Under the pieces are notes generated by a model. The model did no database searches. It saw only the letters and a list, made by a program, of their open reading frames with translations, and was not told the origin of the DNA. The position numbers were made by a program, and so were the translations under genes. This document shows, piece after piece, positions 51,210 to 60,451 of a stretch of DNA of 64,000 nucleotides (its first letter is position 1; every line of letters begins with the position of its first letter). The DNA comes from JAWPMT01 sp965229785 (lineage in GTDB: Bacteria; Bacteroidota; Bacteroidia; Cytophagales; Cyclobacteriaceae), in contig CBDDJS010000001.1 in the NCBI GenBank assembly GCA_965229785.1, positions 4,712,001 through 4,776,000 of the forward strand, in the 5' to 3' direction.

Positions 51210-51341
51210 TTATTGGGGATCCTCATGAACGCCAGATGTTTTTTCCATGATCTTTTGGAATAGCATTTCGAAGTATCCTTTCGGAATTGGATACTCAATC
51301 GTTATTTTCTTCTCAAGCCAATTGAAGGGTTTCATGAACAT
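51210..51341 (-). CDS. Candidate small protein of 43 residues
   Basis: In the gap 51086-51577, a minus-strand ATG opens a 43-codon frame with credible amino-acid use (MFMKPFNWLEKKITIEYPIP, then KGYFEMLFQKIMEKTSGVHE). Its stop lies at 51210-51212. It is amphipathic and slightly basic, with no signal peptide and no family recognised. It stands upstream of the dyad and the propeller gene. It could be a small gene or the end of a lost one. The remainder of the gap (51342-51577) shows nothing beyond an in-frame extension of the next gene. Confidence 0.35.
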   Translation of the reverse strand: MFMKPFNWLEKKITIEYPIPKGYFEMLFQKIMEKTSGVHEDPQ

Positions 51342-51577
51342 AAATTTTATCAAAACAAACGCTCAGCGAGACTGGAAGTAACCCAAAATCCAGTGAAGCT
51401 TCCAAATACGCAGTTGAGTGCTCGATGGTCTTCCATTTTTATTTTCAGGCGACGATAACTCCTAAAAGTTCACAAGACGATACGGCAGCTTCACCTTCTG
51501 ATGGATCAGGCTCAATAAGTTATCGGGTAAGTCGGCTAAATCAGCCTCGTAAGTTTGAAAAATCAAATTCAAGAAAA

Positions 51578-52336
51578 ATGAAAACGAAATTTTCAAACGC
51601 CATTGGCCGCTTTGGCAAGTATTTTTTCCTGGCCTTAATCATAGTGAGCATGGCCTTAACCAGTTGTTCGGATGACGAAGAACCTGTGGTATTTGTAATC
51701 TCTGAAGATGATGCTGCAGAATTCGTGGCGGTAGTACTTTCAGTCAATACCTATGGATTTTCAGCAAATGCCATCCGATTCAGCGAAGACGTATCAAACG
51801 CGTTGCTTTGTGGCTCTCAGCAAACGGATATGGGTACGATCTCAGACACTTCATCAGATGGAACCATCAACTATAGCTACCATTTTGATGAATCTTATGG
51901 TTACATCTGCAATTCGGACGGGGGAATGGTCCAGTATTCCTTCGTTGCTGACCAACAGCTTTCCACGCTACGCTCTGATGTCGATTCCGACATCTCCGGC
52001 ATATGGTCGCTGACTAACATCGATAACGATGAACCGAATTACACTTTGAGTGGCGTTTACAGCAGAAGTTCAGACCGTGATTCCAAAACGGATGAACTTC
52101 CTTCGGCATTCATCATGACCGGATTGGAGTTTGAAGGGATCAGTATCAACAAAACCAGTGGGTATCTGGTTGCCGGAAATGCCAATTTTGAACTATCAGG
52201 CCGACAAGCGGGAACGGATGGTCAGGTGTTCCAGGGGATCATCAATTTTGTCGATCCTGAAGCCACCGAGGTGATCTTCACGGATGGAAGCACTTATGTT
52301 TTGAACCTACTAACAGGAGATATACAAAAGCTTTAA
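51578..52336 (+). CDS. Lipoprotein of unknown function
   Basis: A 252-residue lipoprotein: FFLALIIVSMALTSCSDDEEP has a lipobox (LTSC) followed by the Ser-Asp-Asp-Glu tail that favours surface export in Bacteroidota. The mature protein is acidic and beta-rich, with no family recognised. The ATG at 51578 gives a normal signal; the frame is open 51 codons further but that part looks non-coding. The next gene starts two bases after its stop, so the lipoprotein may be a partner or substrate of the HtrA-type protease. Confidence 0.8.
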   Translation: MKTKFSNAIGRFGKYFFLALIIVSMALTSCSDDEEPVVFVISEDDAAEFVAVVLSVNTYGFSANAIRFSEDVSNALLCGSQQTDMGTISDTSSDGTINYSYHFDESYGYICNSDGGMVQYSFVADQQLSTLRSDVDSDISGIWSLTNIDNDEPNYTLSGVYSRSSDRDSKTDELPSAFIMTGLEFEGISINKTSGYLVAGNANFELSGRQAGTDGQVFQGIINFVDPEATEVIFTDGSTYVLNLLTGDIQKL

Positions 52337-52338
52337 AA

Positions 52339-53376
52339 GTGCTCAGGCGAACTAATTTATTTATGCTCTACCTCATCTGGGGAACGATGCACGTCTTTTC
52401 CCAGTCACTGGGTGATCTCTATGAACAGGTTAAACCCTCTGTGGTGATCATTGAAACGGAATTGGAGTATCGATCAGAAGATGGTCAGGTAAGCTTCGAA
52501 GGGGCTCAGGGATCAGGCGTACTGATTTCGGAATTAGGTGAAATCCTTACTGCAGCACATGTGGTCAGTGATGCCGAAAGTATCAATGTCATTTTTCACG
52601 ATGGAGTACGAGTCCCGGCTAAGATTGTCAGACTTTCTCTGGTGGCAGACGTGGCGCTGATCAAGCTGCATTACCTAACGCCAAAAATCAAAGATTACCC
52701 GGCGGTTCAGTTGGGTGACTCAGATAAGGTGAGAGTAGGGGATGACATTTTCGTCATTGGTGCTCCCTTTGGCCTGGATTATTCCCTGTCTAAAGGCATT
52801 ATCAGTGGCGTATCTGAGGAGAAGAGTCGCATGGCAGGTTTTACGTTTGCTGAATTTTTCCAAACAGACGCAGCTATCAATCAGGGCAATTCCGGTGGCC
52901 CTATGTTCAACATGAACGGAGAAGTCATTGGCATTGTCAGTTATATCGTCACCGAATCAGGAGGATTTGATGGTATTGGTTTTGCCGCCACATCGAACAT
53001 TACCGATTTCCTGGTCGTGGACTCGGAACGAAGATGGACTGGCATCAATGGTATCATGCTTGATCCCTATTTGGCCAGTGTCCTAAACGTCCCTCAACCC
53101 GGAGGCATACTCGTACAAAGCGTAGTTCCTCTCTCTCCTGCCTATATCAGTGGCCTGGAAGGCGGAGGTCATTACCTGCTTTACAGAGATCGGGAGGTGA
53201 TCATCGGTGGGGACATCATTCTCGAAGTAAATGGCATCCGGATCACCAATGAAGCGAGCATCGGAAATCTCATTAGAAGCATCGTGTTGTCCAGCGATGA
53301 AGATCGCCGGCAATATAACCTTACCATTTTGAGAGGAGGCGAAAAACGACAAGTCACCCTGAGGTTCGATCCATAA
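52339..53376 (+). CDS. HtrA/DegP-type serine protease with PDZ domain
   Basis: A 345-residue secreted trypsin-like protease. After a signal peptide (LIWGTMHVFSQ), GSGVLISELGEILTAAHVV carries His74, ADVALIKL Asp104, and NQGNSGGPMFN Ser185, the full triad. The region 235-340 is a PDZ-like domain (GILVQSVVPLSPAYISGLEGG, EVNGIRI) with one unusual insertion (YRDREVIIGGDII). DegP/DegS relatives remove misfolded envelope proteins. The GTG start two bases after the lipoprotein stop indicates coupling; ATG 52363 is an alternative. Confidence 0.92.
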   Translation: MLRRTNLFMLYLIWGTMHVFSQSLGDLYEQVKPSVVIIETELEYRSEDGQVSFEGAQGSGVLISELGEILTAAHVVSDAESINVIFHDGVRVPAKIVRLSLVADVALIKLHYLTPKIKDYPAVQLGDSDKVRVGDDIFVIGAPFGLDYSLSKGIISGVSEEKSRMAGFTFAEFFQTDAAINQGNSGGPMFNMNGEVIGIVSYIVTESGGFDGIGFAATSNITDFLVVDSERRWTGINGIMLDPYLASVLNVPQPGGILVQSVVPLSPAYISGLEGGGHYLLYRDREVIIGGDIILEVNGIRITNEASIGNLIRSIVLSSDEDRRQYNLTILRGGEKRQVTLRFDP

Positions 53377-53426
53377 ACTCAACCTATCTAAAGGAAGGCT
53401 GACCTTCAGATTCGGCAGCCTCACTG

Positions 53427-53451
53427 CTAAAATCAAGTCGAGGGATTTTAG
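53427..53451 (+). terminator. Terminator-like hairpin after the protease gene
   Basis: CTAAAATC pairs with GATTTTAG across a 9-base loop, followed by CTCCCGTTTCC. It is 51 bases after the protease stop; AGGCTG/CAGCCT arms precede it. The T run is weak. Confidence 0.5.
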
Positions 53452-53509
53452 CTCCCGTTTCCTTTACAAAGTCAAACAAGAAACTTTTCACTGAAAACAT
53501 ATCGTAAAA

Positions 53510-53884
53510 ATGAAAAAGCTATTAAAATTCACATTCGCGCTCCTACTCCTTGCAATCGCGGGGGTTTCTCAAGCGCAATCCAATATGACCGATGAGCAAA
53601 AAGAGGAAGCCAGACAAAAGTATGAGGCTTATCAGGAAAAGCTAAACCTCACCGATGAACAAGCTCCACTGGTAGAAGAAATCAATTTGAAGTTTTATGA
53701 AGGACTGAGTGAATTGCGCAATTCCAGTGCTTCGCGATTAAGCAAATACAGAAAATTCAAAGGACTTGATTCAGATCGGGACAAAGGAATGAAATCCGTG
53801 CTGACAAACGAGCAATACAAAGTTTATCAGGAGTTTAAGAAAGAGAATCGGGAGGAGTTTAAATCCCGAAGGAAAGAAGGCTAG
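53510..53884 (+). CDS. Small secreted helical protein, LTxxQ-like
   Basis: A 124-residue exported protein (signal peptide ending in GVSQAQ) that is highly charged and helical. LNLTDEQAPLVEEINLKFYEGL and SVLTNEQYKVYQEFKKEN are LTxxQ-type motifs found in Spy/CpxP-like periplasmic chaperones and in many small Bacteroidota proteins. A chaperone-like or sensor role is possible but unproven. Confidence 0.75.
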   Translation: MKKLLKFTFALLLLAIAGVSQAQSNMTDEQKEEARQKYEAYQEKLNLTDEQAPLVEEINLKFYEGLSELRNSSASRLSKYRKFKGLDSDRDKGMKSVLTNEQYKVYQEFKKENREEFKSRRKEG

Positions 53885-53927
53885 TACTCAGGCTGACCTC
53901 ATACTACACTTTTAAGAAAAAACCATC

Positions 53928-53950
53928 AGAGATGTGCATCCCACATCTCT
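53928..53950 (+). terminator. Terminator after the LTxxQ-like gene
   Basis: AGAGATGTG and CACATCTCT form a perfect 9-base stem with a 5-base loop, followed by TTTTC. An ATG at 53932 lies in the stem, which argues against using it as the start of the next gene. Confidence 0.75.
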
Positions 53951-53967
53951 TTTCAATTATAGCAATC

Positions 53968-55179
53968 ATGAAAAATTCCATAATCGTATTTGTCATCCTT
54001 ACAACCACAGTCCTGCTCCTTTGGAGGCCATGGACAAGATCTACGGAAGAAATATCGGAACCTGGATCGATCGCACTTTGGGGAAACCCGTTTGATGGGG
54101 CAGATACAACTGTAAGGTTCTTCCCCGACCAGAATGCCGTGTACTGGAAATACACCCAAGCTGTCGGGTTGATCGATAATGAAACGGGCATACTGATCAG
54201 CGGAAAGCTTCCCGCCGCGAGATACATGAGCATCAACGTGTACAATGACGCCACGATGGACCCATTGGAAAGTCTCGTTGACAAAGACATCCTTGTCGAA
54301 AGTAATGGAACCTACGAGGTACTGATTAGCCAGGGAAGTACTTTGTCGTCATACCCCAATCAATTGCGTATTCCCGAAGAAGTATCCAAATTCTCTATTA
54401 TCCTCAGGCATTACCTGCAAGGAGAGCGCAGCCTGAATGCTACACCCCTCCCCGCTCTTTCGCTGATTGACCTTCAGACAGGAAATGAAATTCCCATACC
54501 TGGGTCACTAACTTCCAAACCCAGTTTACTGCCCATTCTGAGGAAGTTAAGGAATACCCCTGCCCTGTCTGGTACAGAACAAGGCCTGAGCATCCGAGAT
54601 CGGATCAGAACCCGATTGATGAATGCCTTTTTCCAGGTACAATCTCAGGAAGAAGTGCTCCATTTTTTTAACTTCTCCGCTTCCGGCTTGTATGCCAACA
54701 AAGACAATCAATATTTGACACTACCATTTAGTAAAAGTGAAGATGAAGCTATTGTCATTCGCTTCAAATCGCCAGCTTATGCCCGCGACAAAAAGGAAAC
54801 CACTGATGTGAGGTATTGGTCCATTTCACTTGGAAATGATGAAACGAAAACGGTGCAGACGCTAGCTGACTATGAATTAACCGTTCATGAAGACGGATTT
54901 CATTATGTCGTTCTCGACCATTCAAATTCAAACATCTTAACGCCTCATGGCCAATTGAAAACACCCAAAGAGATGGAAAGAGGACTCATCATTTACCGGA
55001 ACATGCTGACGAATGAACATTACGAATTCAATTTCAATCGGGTCCCGGTTTTTAGTTATGATAAGGAAACGAAAGAGCAAAGTGCTTCGCAGTTCCTGGG
55101 AGAATATGCTCCTGTCGGAATTCGGGTAAGTAAAGAACGCCTTATGAAAACACAGGCATTGGAATCACTTTTTCCCTGA
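53968..55179 (+). CDS. Membrane-anchored or secreted protein, possibly DUF1214-like
   Basis: A 403-residue protein with an N-terminal hydrophobic segment (MKNSIIVFVILTTTVLLLWR) and a largely beta extracytoplasmic part. DVRYWSISLGND near residue 285 recalls DUF1214/DUF1254 proteins, as does the early VYWKYTQAVGLIDNETGILI, but similarity is weak by eye. The ATG at 53968 is chosen because the alternative at 53932 lies inside a terminator stem. Function unknown. It precedes the sterol-desaturase-like gene by 92 bases. Confidence 0.6.
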   Translation: MKNSIIVFVILTTTVLLLWRPWTRSTEEISEPGSIALWGNPFDGADTTVRFFPDQNAVYWKYTQAVGLIDNETGILISGKLPAARYMSINVYNDATMDPLESLVDKDILVESNGTYEVLISQGSTLSSYPNQLRIPEEVSKFSIILRHYLQGERSLNATPLPALSLIDLQTGNEIPIPGSLTSKPSLLPILRKLRNTPALSGTEQGLSIRDRIRTRLMNAFFQVQSQEEVLHFFNFSASGLYANKDNQYLTLPFSKSEDEAIVIRFKSPAYARDKKETTDVRYWSISLGNDETKTVQTLADYELTVHEDGFHYVVLDHSNSNILTPHGQLKTPKEMERGLIIYRNMLTNEHYEFNFNRVPVFSYDKETKEQSASQFLGEYAPVGIRVSKERLMKTQALESLFP

Positions 55180-55271
55180 TCCCGAAGCTTCACTTCCGCT
55201 TTTGTCAGCCTCACCAGGAATATCGGGAAAACAGGTCTGATCATGCGTGAACATTACCAAAAAGAAAAATT

Positions 55272-56024
55272 ATGGAAGCATTAGCGATATTTCTGGGGCT
55301 GTATTTTGGAGCCATGTTCATTGAGATCATATGGTCATTTTGGAAGAAAAAAGAAATCTATAACTGGAAAGATTCAGCCGCAAATTTTGCCATTATTTTA
55401 GGAGGGCGACTGATTAAACCTTTGTCTCTTGCCTGGGGGTTATGGTTATTTGGTTTGGTTGAACCCTATAAACTATTCACCATTCCGGTCAATATTTTAA
55501 CCATCATCATCACCTTTCTGATTGTGGAGCTGATCTATTATTGGTATCATCGACTGAGTCACGAGATTCCGATTTTGTGGACCATCCATCATACGCATCA
55601 CTCAAGCCCATGGCTCAATATTTCTACCGCCGGGCGACTGCATTGGCTAGGAAAATTTACCAGTGTCATCTTCTACGTGCCAATGATTCTTGTTGGTTTC
55701 TCACCACTGGTTATTACCGGATCACTGGCCTTTAGTCTGGTCTATCAGATTTTCTTACATACCCAAATGGTCGGAAAGTTAGGATTTCTGGAAGGCTGGT
55801 TTTTCAATACCCCGTCTGCACACAGGGTGCATCATGCTTCAAATGAGCAATACATCGACATGAACTATGGCGGAACCTTGATTTTGTTTGATCGCTTATT
55901 TGGAACTTACACGCCAGAAGTGGAAAAGGTATCGTATGGTGTAACCACAGGATTCATTGGGCACAATCCGTTGAGGATTTTGTTTACACCAATCACAAGA
56001 TTGTTCAAAGGGGAGAAACCATAA
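55272..56024 (+). CDS. Sterol desaturase/fatty acid hydroxylase superfamily protein
   Basis: A 250-residue integral membrane di-iron enzyme. The His clusters are YYWYHRLSHE, TIHHTHHSS and AHRVHHASNE, spaced as in the family, with four or five membrane helices around them. Members hydroxylate or desaturate sterols, fatty acids, carotenoids or alkylglycerols. The exact substrate is not evident. A hairpin that ends transcription overlaps its stop codon. Confidence 0.93.
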   Translation: MEALAIFLGLYFGAMFIEIIWSFWKKKEIYNWKDSAANFAIILGGRLIKPLSLAWGLWLFGLVEPYKLFTIPVNILTIIITFLIVELIYYWYHRLSHEIPILWTIHHTHHSSPWLNISTAGRLHWLGKFTSVIFYVPMILVGFSPLVITGSLAFSLVYQIFLHTQMVGKLGFLEGWFFNTPSAHRVHHASNEQYIDMNYGGTLILFDRLFGTYTPEVEKVSYGVTTGFIGHNPLRILFTPITRLFKGEKP

Positions 56025-56041
56025 GGTTCTTCCCCGTTTTT
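56010..56041 (+). terminator. Terminator overlapping the desaturase 3' end
   Basis: GGGGAGAAACC pairs imperfectly with GGTTCTTCCCC around ATAA and is followed by GTTTTT. The hairpin includes the stop codon, and the convergent response-regulator gene ends 6 bases later. Confidence 0.65.
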
Positions 56042-56046
56042 GCAGG

Positions 56047-56805
56047 TCAGGACTTCATCCAGGCCTTAAAAACCGGAACCCTTGCCTTACTGATCAATAC
56101 GTTCTCTTTAGGCTGAGGATTCAAATTGATGGCAAGACGACCATTGAAATAGAACTCTATGTCCTGGACTGCTTTTCGGTTAATGATGAATTGCCGATTG
56201 GCTCTGAAGAACAAGTGTTTATCCAGGGAATTCTCAAGATCATCCAGCGTCTGGTCAATGGGATAGACACTGTTCTTAAAAGAACATCCATGCACCAATC
56301 CTTCTTCTATGTAGAAATACCCGATATCATTGGCGGAAACGGGAACCAACTTATCTCTAAAATGGACCAGGAAAGAAGTCGTCTTTTGACCCGTTACCGT
56401 TCTTAAAATGGATTCGATGGTATCCAGGCTGGCGCTGGACTTTTTCGTCTGTTCGAACTTATTAATGCTAAAGAGTAAATCTTCCTCTTTAATGGGTTTG
56501 AGCAAATAATCAACGCTATTGACCTTGAATGCATCTATGGCGTACTGATCAAAAGCCGTGGTAAAGATCACCGGAAAGTTGACTGTCACTTGCTTGAAGA
56601 TTTCGAAGGACAGCCCGTCTTCCAATTGAATGTCAAAAAAACCCAGGTCCGGATTCGTATTTCCTTCCAGCCATGCTGAAGCTTCTTCGATGCTGCACAG
56701 CACAGCAACGACACATACCTGAGGTGCCATATCAGCTAGCATATACTTGAGGTTATCGGCGGCGCCCGACTCATCTTCTACGATGATCACATTGATCTCT
56801 TTCAT
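56047..56805 (-). CDS. LytTR-type response regulator
   Basis: A 252-residue response regulator. The receiver domain (1-120) has the acidic pair at VEDES (10-11) and the phospho-acceptor D58 in LGFFDIQLEDG, with TTAFDQYAIDAF and LLKPIK for the switch Thr and Lys. The C-terminal LytTR DNA-binding domain (about 150-252) includes FFRANRQFIINRKAVQDIE. Its start overlaps the kinase stop by 4 bases. Likely target: the repeat-rich promoter region beyond the kinase gene, in front of the TonB receptor. Confidence 0.95.
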   Translation of the reverse strand: MKEINVIIVEDESGAADNLKYMLADMAPQVCVVAVLCSIEEASAWLEGNTNPDLGFFDIQLEDGLSFEIFKQVTVNFPVIFTTAFDQYAIDAFKVNSVDYLLKPIKEEDLLFSINKFEQTKKSSASLDTIESILRTVTGQKTTSFLVHFRDKLVPVSANDIGYFYIEEGLVHGCSFKNSVYPIDQTLDDLENSLDKHLFFRANRQFIINRKAVQDIEFYFNGRLAINLNPQPKENVLISKARVPVFKAWMKS

Positions 56806-57821
56806 AATAAACTTAGTGTTACCAGAAACTCTTTTCCAGTTTTGTGGATCTCTATCGGATCCATTTCCAACAATTCATATCGTTTTGAGAGATTGGATAA
56901 TCCGATACCATATCCTCCCCCTATACTGGCCTTGAGTTGAAGGTTATTACTAACCTCTAACTTCCCATTGGATGAGGTCATTCTGATCACCAGAGGGCTT
57001 TTTTGAGAAACAATATTGTGTTTGATGGCATTTTCAACCAGTAATTGAAGGGCGAATTGCGGGATTTGTTTGTCCAGGTATTGCTCTTCAATCTGATTAT
57101 CAATTCTGAAACCTTCTTTGAATCGTATTTTCATCATAAACTCATAGGATTTCAGGTATTCAATTTCCTGTCTGAGAGTGACGAAAATCGTATCCTTATG
57201 ATCCAGCGTATAGCGCATGGTTTCAGATAAATGCCCAACAAACTTCACAGCCTGTTTTTGATCTACCCGAATCACACCTGTTAGGGTATTTAAGCTATTG
57301 AAAAGAAAGTGCGGATCGATTTGCGCCTTTAACGCACTCAATTCTGTAGCCATCTTCTCATTTTTCACCGTAAGCAGGTTTATTCGGTCGAGCCTGGACC
57401 TTTCCAAAACGTCGTAAGCATACGTGACGAGTAGTGAAATCACCGCCACACCAAGATATCGGATCAGGTGCAATGAAATGAATGTGGTGGACGCATCAAT
57501 ATCTAATATCCGAATCGACGCGCGATGGGAAAAACCAGCGATCAGTACTATCAATACCAGGTTGAGCAAAATCAGGATAAGTTGAGAAAACCATACGTTT
57601 TTCAGCAGTTTCGCTGACCTCCAGTAAAAATTGACCTGAAAAAACAACATGGATCCCGTGAAAAGCATGATGACAAGGAATAGCAGTCTTTTCCTCGCTA
57701 TCTCTTGGGGGATAAACTGTTGTAATTGTTGGGCCTGATCAAATATCGAGATCCACGGAAGTACGAAAAAGGCCGTCAGAGCAAGAGAAACGCTTATTGA
57801 TATTTTGAATCGGGTATTCAT
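56802..57821 (-). CDS. LytS-type sensor histidine kinase
   Basis: A 339-residue membrane kinase. Four helices (about 8-28, 46-64, 80-98 and 118-137) are followed by the His_kinase domain with IDPHFLFNSLNTL (phospho-acceptor H171) and the ATPase part with LLVENAIKHNIV (N box) and GGYGIGLSNL (G box). There is no large sensory domain, so the signal is probably read in the membrane. It is coupled to the response regulator. The TonB receptor gene is divergent. Confidence 0.95.
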   Translation of the reverse strand: MNTRFKISISVSLALTAFFVLPWISIFDQAQQLQQFIPQEIARKRLLFLVIMLFTGSMLFFQVNFYWRSAKLLKNVWFSQLILILLNLVLIVLIAGFSHRASIRILDIDASTTFISLHLIRYLGVAVISLLVTYAYDVLERSRLDRINLLTVKNEKMATELSALKAQIDPHFLFNSLNTLTGVIRVDQKQAVKFVGHLSETMRYTLDHKDTIFVTLRQEIEYLKSYEFMMKIRFKEGFRIDNQIEEQYLDKQIPQFALQLLVENAIKHNIVSQKSPLVIRMTSSNGKLEVSNNLQLKASIGGGYGIGLSNLSKRYELLEMDPIEIHKTGKEFLVTLSLL

Positions 57822-57897
57822 GAATCAATCCAAATGAAGAAACAAAGTTCTCAATTTTAACAATGGTCTTCGGAAAGTTCACTTTTCAAAAAGGAAG

Positions 57898-57992
57898 CTT
57901 CAACTTGAAATAATACTGCTTCGCCAATTCAACTCTTGAAAAGTTGAGTTTCTCCCTGTAAAACTTCAACCCCCAATTTTTCAGCTTCGCCA
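57898..57992. promoter_or_regulatory. Direct repeats between the kinase and TonB receptor genes
   Basis: The composite CTTCAAC-N13-GCTTCGCCA occurs at 57898-57926 and again at 57964-57992, exactly 66 bases apart. A third TTCAAC, within TTCAACTCTTGAAA (57928-57941), overlaps the inverted repeat TCAACT...AGTTGA. LytTR proteins bind spaced direct repeats with a GTT/AAC core, so the adjacent response regulator is the likely binder (inference). Confidence 0.55.
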
Positions 57993-58056
57993 GGAATTGT
58001 CTTTAGATCGAAGGCAAAGGAGCTCAATCTTGTATCGGTTTAAAATCGAATGCAAT

Positions 58057-60447
58057 ATGATTTCAATGGTCAGGAAAGGTCTTTTCATGTTACTCATCAC
58101 CTACATGCATCTTTCCAATGCTCAGCAGAACATTACCGGACAAGTAGTAGAACAAGGTACCGGAGAAACTTTACCTTTTGCAACGGTGATATTAAAGGGT
58201 ACAGCAACGGGAACCACCACCAATCTGGATGGGTACTTCTCTCTGCTGGATATTGAGACGAGCCAAACCATCCTGGAAATCAGCTACGTTGGTTTCCAAT
58301 CGAAACTTATTCAACTGGATACCATCGATACATTTGAATTTGTAAAAATATACCTTGAACCGATCAGTTCAGAATTGGAGGAAGTGATCATCACTGCCAA
58401 TGCTTACAAAGTTTTGGATGCCTCGTCGGGGATCAGTTCCACGACGATTTCGACCAAACAACTGGCTCTTCTGCCCAATGTAGGTGAGACCGACATTTTC
58501 AGGTCGCTCCAATTACTTCCCGGGGTGAGCGGTACTAATGAAAGCTCCTCGGGTTTGTTTGTAAGAGGAGGCACTCCTGACCAGAATTTAGTGCTTCTGG
58601 ACGGCATGACAGTATACAAAGTCGATCACTTTTTTGGGTTCTTTAGTGCGTTCAACGCTAACGCTGTAAAGGATGTACAACTCTTCAAGGGAGCCTTTCC
58701 TTCCAAGTACGGGGGCAGAACTTCTAGTGTAGTAGATATGACCGGAAAGATCGGAAGTTTTGAAAAAGTACAGGGTGGAGCGAGCGTCAACCTACTTAGT
58801 GTAAATGGCTATTTGGAAATCCCGCTGGCCAAGGATGTGTCTTTCTTGATCGCAGGGCGCAGATCATATACAGATGTGATCCAAAGCGGACTGTTCGAGG
58901 ATATCTCTGACAATGTGATCGGCGACTCAGGGTTTGATAATCCCAACCTTTCTCAGGAAAACCTTTCTGTGGTGGAGCCCAGCTTTTATTTCTACGACTG
59001 GAACAGCAAACTTTCTTATCGGCCTTCTGATAAGGATCTGATCACGCTAAGCCTTTATAACGGTCAGGATTTTCTGGATGAATCAAGAGGAGTAAATCGA
59101 CCCATACAGACCAATCAATTGCCCAATGGGGAATTAGCTTTCAACCTGGCAGAAACAACAGACTGGGGTAATAAAGGCATTTCCGGAAAGTGGTCTCGGC
59201 AATGGAACCCGAAGTTATATTCCAATTTTCTTATCGCAGGTACGGAATACTTCAGCAGGTACGATCGCGATGCACAACTTGATCTCATCAACAACGACAC
59301 TTTGGTTTTCTCAGGGAGCCAACAAAGTTTTGAAGACAACAGCGTCATTGACTTTTCCATTCGGGCCGATTTTGAATGGCAGCGATCTGCCAAAGCCAAA
59401 ACCAGTTTTGGTGTTTCATTCACACAAACAGAAGTGGACTACAGTAATATCAGAAATGACACGATTGTCATTCTGGAAAGACAGCAAGAGGCCCAATACA
59501 GCTCAATCTACCTTTCCAATGAACGGAAAATTGGTGATAAACTCCTGATCACTACTGGTTTCAGGCTTTCTAACTATGAGTTTGAAGACAAACCACTTTT
59601 CGAATCCCGATTCAATTTCAGTTATCAGTTCACCCCGGAATGGAAGTTAAAAGGAGCTTTCGGTAAGCATTACCAGTTTGTCAATCGGATCATCAACGAA
59701 AACATCACCGAAGGGTCGAGGGAGTTTTGGCTGCTGGCCGATGGCGATCTTGTAAACGTTAGTAGCGCCCGTCATTTCGTATTAGGGGCCAGCTATGAAA
59801 TTGATAACTGGTTGTTTGATGTGGAAGGATACCACAAAGACTTATCGGGTCTATCGGAGTTCTCTTTAAGGTTTAGAAGGGGTCCGGAAATAGAAGCTAA
59901 TGAGTTGTTCTTTACCGGGGAGGGTATCGCAAAAGGAGTAGAGTTCCTGGTTCAAAAAAAACAAGGCAAATACACCGGTTGGGCATCCTATACCCTGGGT
60001 AGTATCAGAAATACCTTTGAAGCATTTAACGAAGGACAGGAATTTCCGGCGCTTCATGATCAGCTGCACGAATTCAAAATGGTGCACAGCTATGAAGTCG
60101 GGGACTGGAATTTCTCTTCCACGTTCGTTTATGGTTCCGGGAAGCCTTTTTCTGAACCTGAGGGACAGTACAGCATCGAACTGTTGGACGGACGGACTTT
60201 CAATTACATTGGCATAGGCGCTAAAAATGGCTCCAGATTACCCGCTTATCACCGACTTGACCTCTCCGCCAATCGAAAATTCCAAATCGGAAAACTCGAT
60301 GCGAATGTTGGCATCTCTCTTTTCAACCTTTATGGAAGGCAGAATATCTGGTTCATCGAATATGATTTCACGCAAGAACCTGTGCTCGTAAGTGAGGTCA
60401 CTTACCTAGGATTCACTCCAAATTTTTCATTCTCCATCAATTTCTAA
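58057..60447 (+). CDS. TonB-dependent receptor with carboxypeptidase-like N-terminal domain
   Basis: A 796-residue outer-membrane receptor. From the ATG at 58057 a signal peptide (LFMLLITYMHLSNAQQ) leads to a CarboxypepD_reg-like domain (ITGQVVEQGTGETLPFATV), the plug (SSGLFVRGGTPDQNLVLLDGMTVYK) and the barrel, with a terminal Phe (PNFSFSINF). It is followed after 4 bases by a DUF4249 lipoprotein, the usual partner in Bacteroidota. The ligand is unknown. Regulation by the divergent LytTR pair is suggested by the repeats upstream. Confidence 0.92.
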   Translation: MISMVRKGLFMLLITYMHLSNAQQNITGQVVEQGTGETLPFATVILKGTATGTTTNLDGYFSLLDIETSQTILEISYVGFQSKLIQLDTIDTFEFVKIYLEPISSELEEVIITANAYKVLDASSGISSTTISTKQLALLPNVGETDIFRSLQLLPGVSGTNESSSGLFVRGGTPDQNLVLLDGMTVYKVDHFFGFFSAFNANAVKDVQLFKGAFPSKYGGRTSSVVDMTGKIGSFEKVQGGASVNLLSVNGYLEIPLAKDVSFLIAGRRSYTDVIQSGLFEDISDNVIGDSGFDNPNLSQENLSVVEPSFYFYDWNSKLSYRPSDKDLITLSLYNGQDFLDESRGVNRPIQTNQLPNGELAFNLAETTDWGNKGISGKWSRQWNPKLYSNFLIAGTEYFSRYDRDAQLDLINNDTLVFSGSQQSFEDNSVIDFSIRADFEWQRSAKAKTSFGVSFTQTEVDYSNIRNDTIVILERQQEAQYSSIYLSNERKIGDKLLITTGFRLSNYEFEDKPLFESRFNFSYQFTPEWKLKGAFGKHYQFVNRIINENITEGSREFWLLADGDLVNVSSARHFVLGASYEIDNWLFDVEGYHKDLSGLSEFSLRFRRGPEIEANELFFTGEGIAKGVEFLVQKKQGKYTGWASYTLGSIRNTFEAFNEGQEFPALHDQLHEFKMVHSYEVGDWNFSSTFVYGSGKPFSEPEGQYSIELLDGRTFNYIGIGAKNGSRLPAYHRLDLSANRKFQIGKLDANVGISLFNLYGRQNIWFIEYDFTQEPVLVSEVTYLGFTPNFSFSINF

Positions 60448-60451
60448 ATCT

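Noticed and set aside
51425..51577. N-terminal extension of the lipoprotein frame from a GTG at 51425.
   Set aside because: It would place 51 polar residues before a normal lipoprotein signal; the ATG at 51578 fits.
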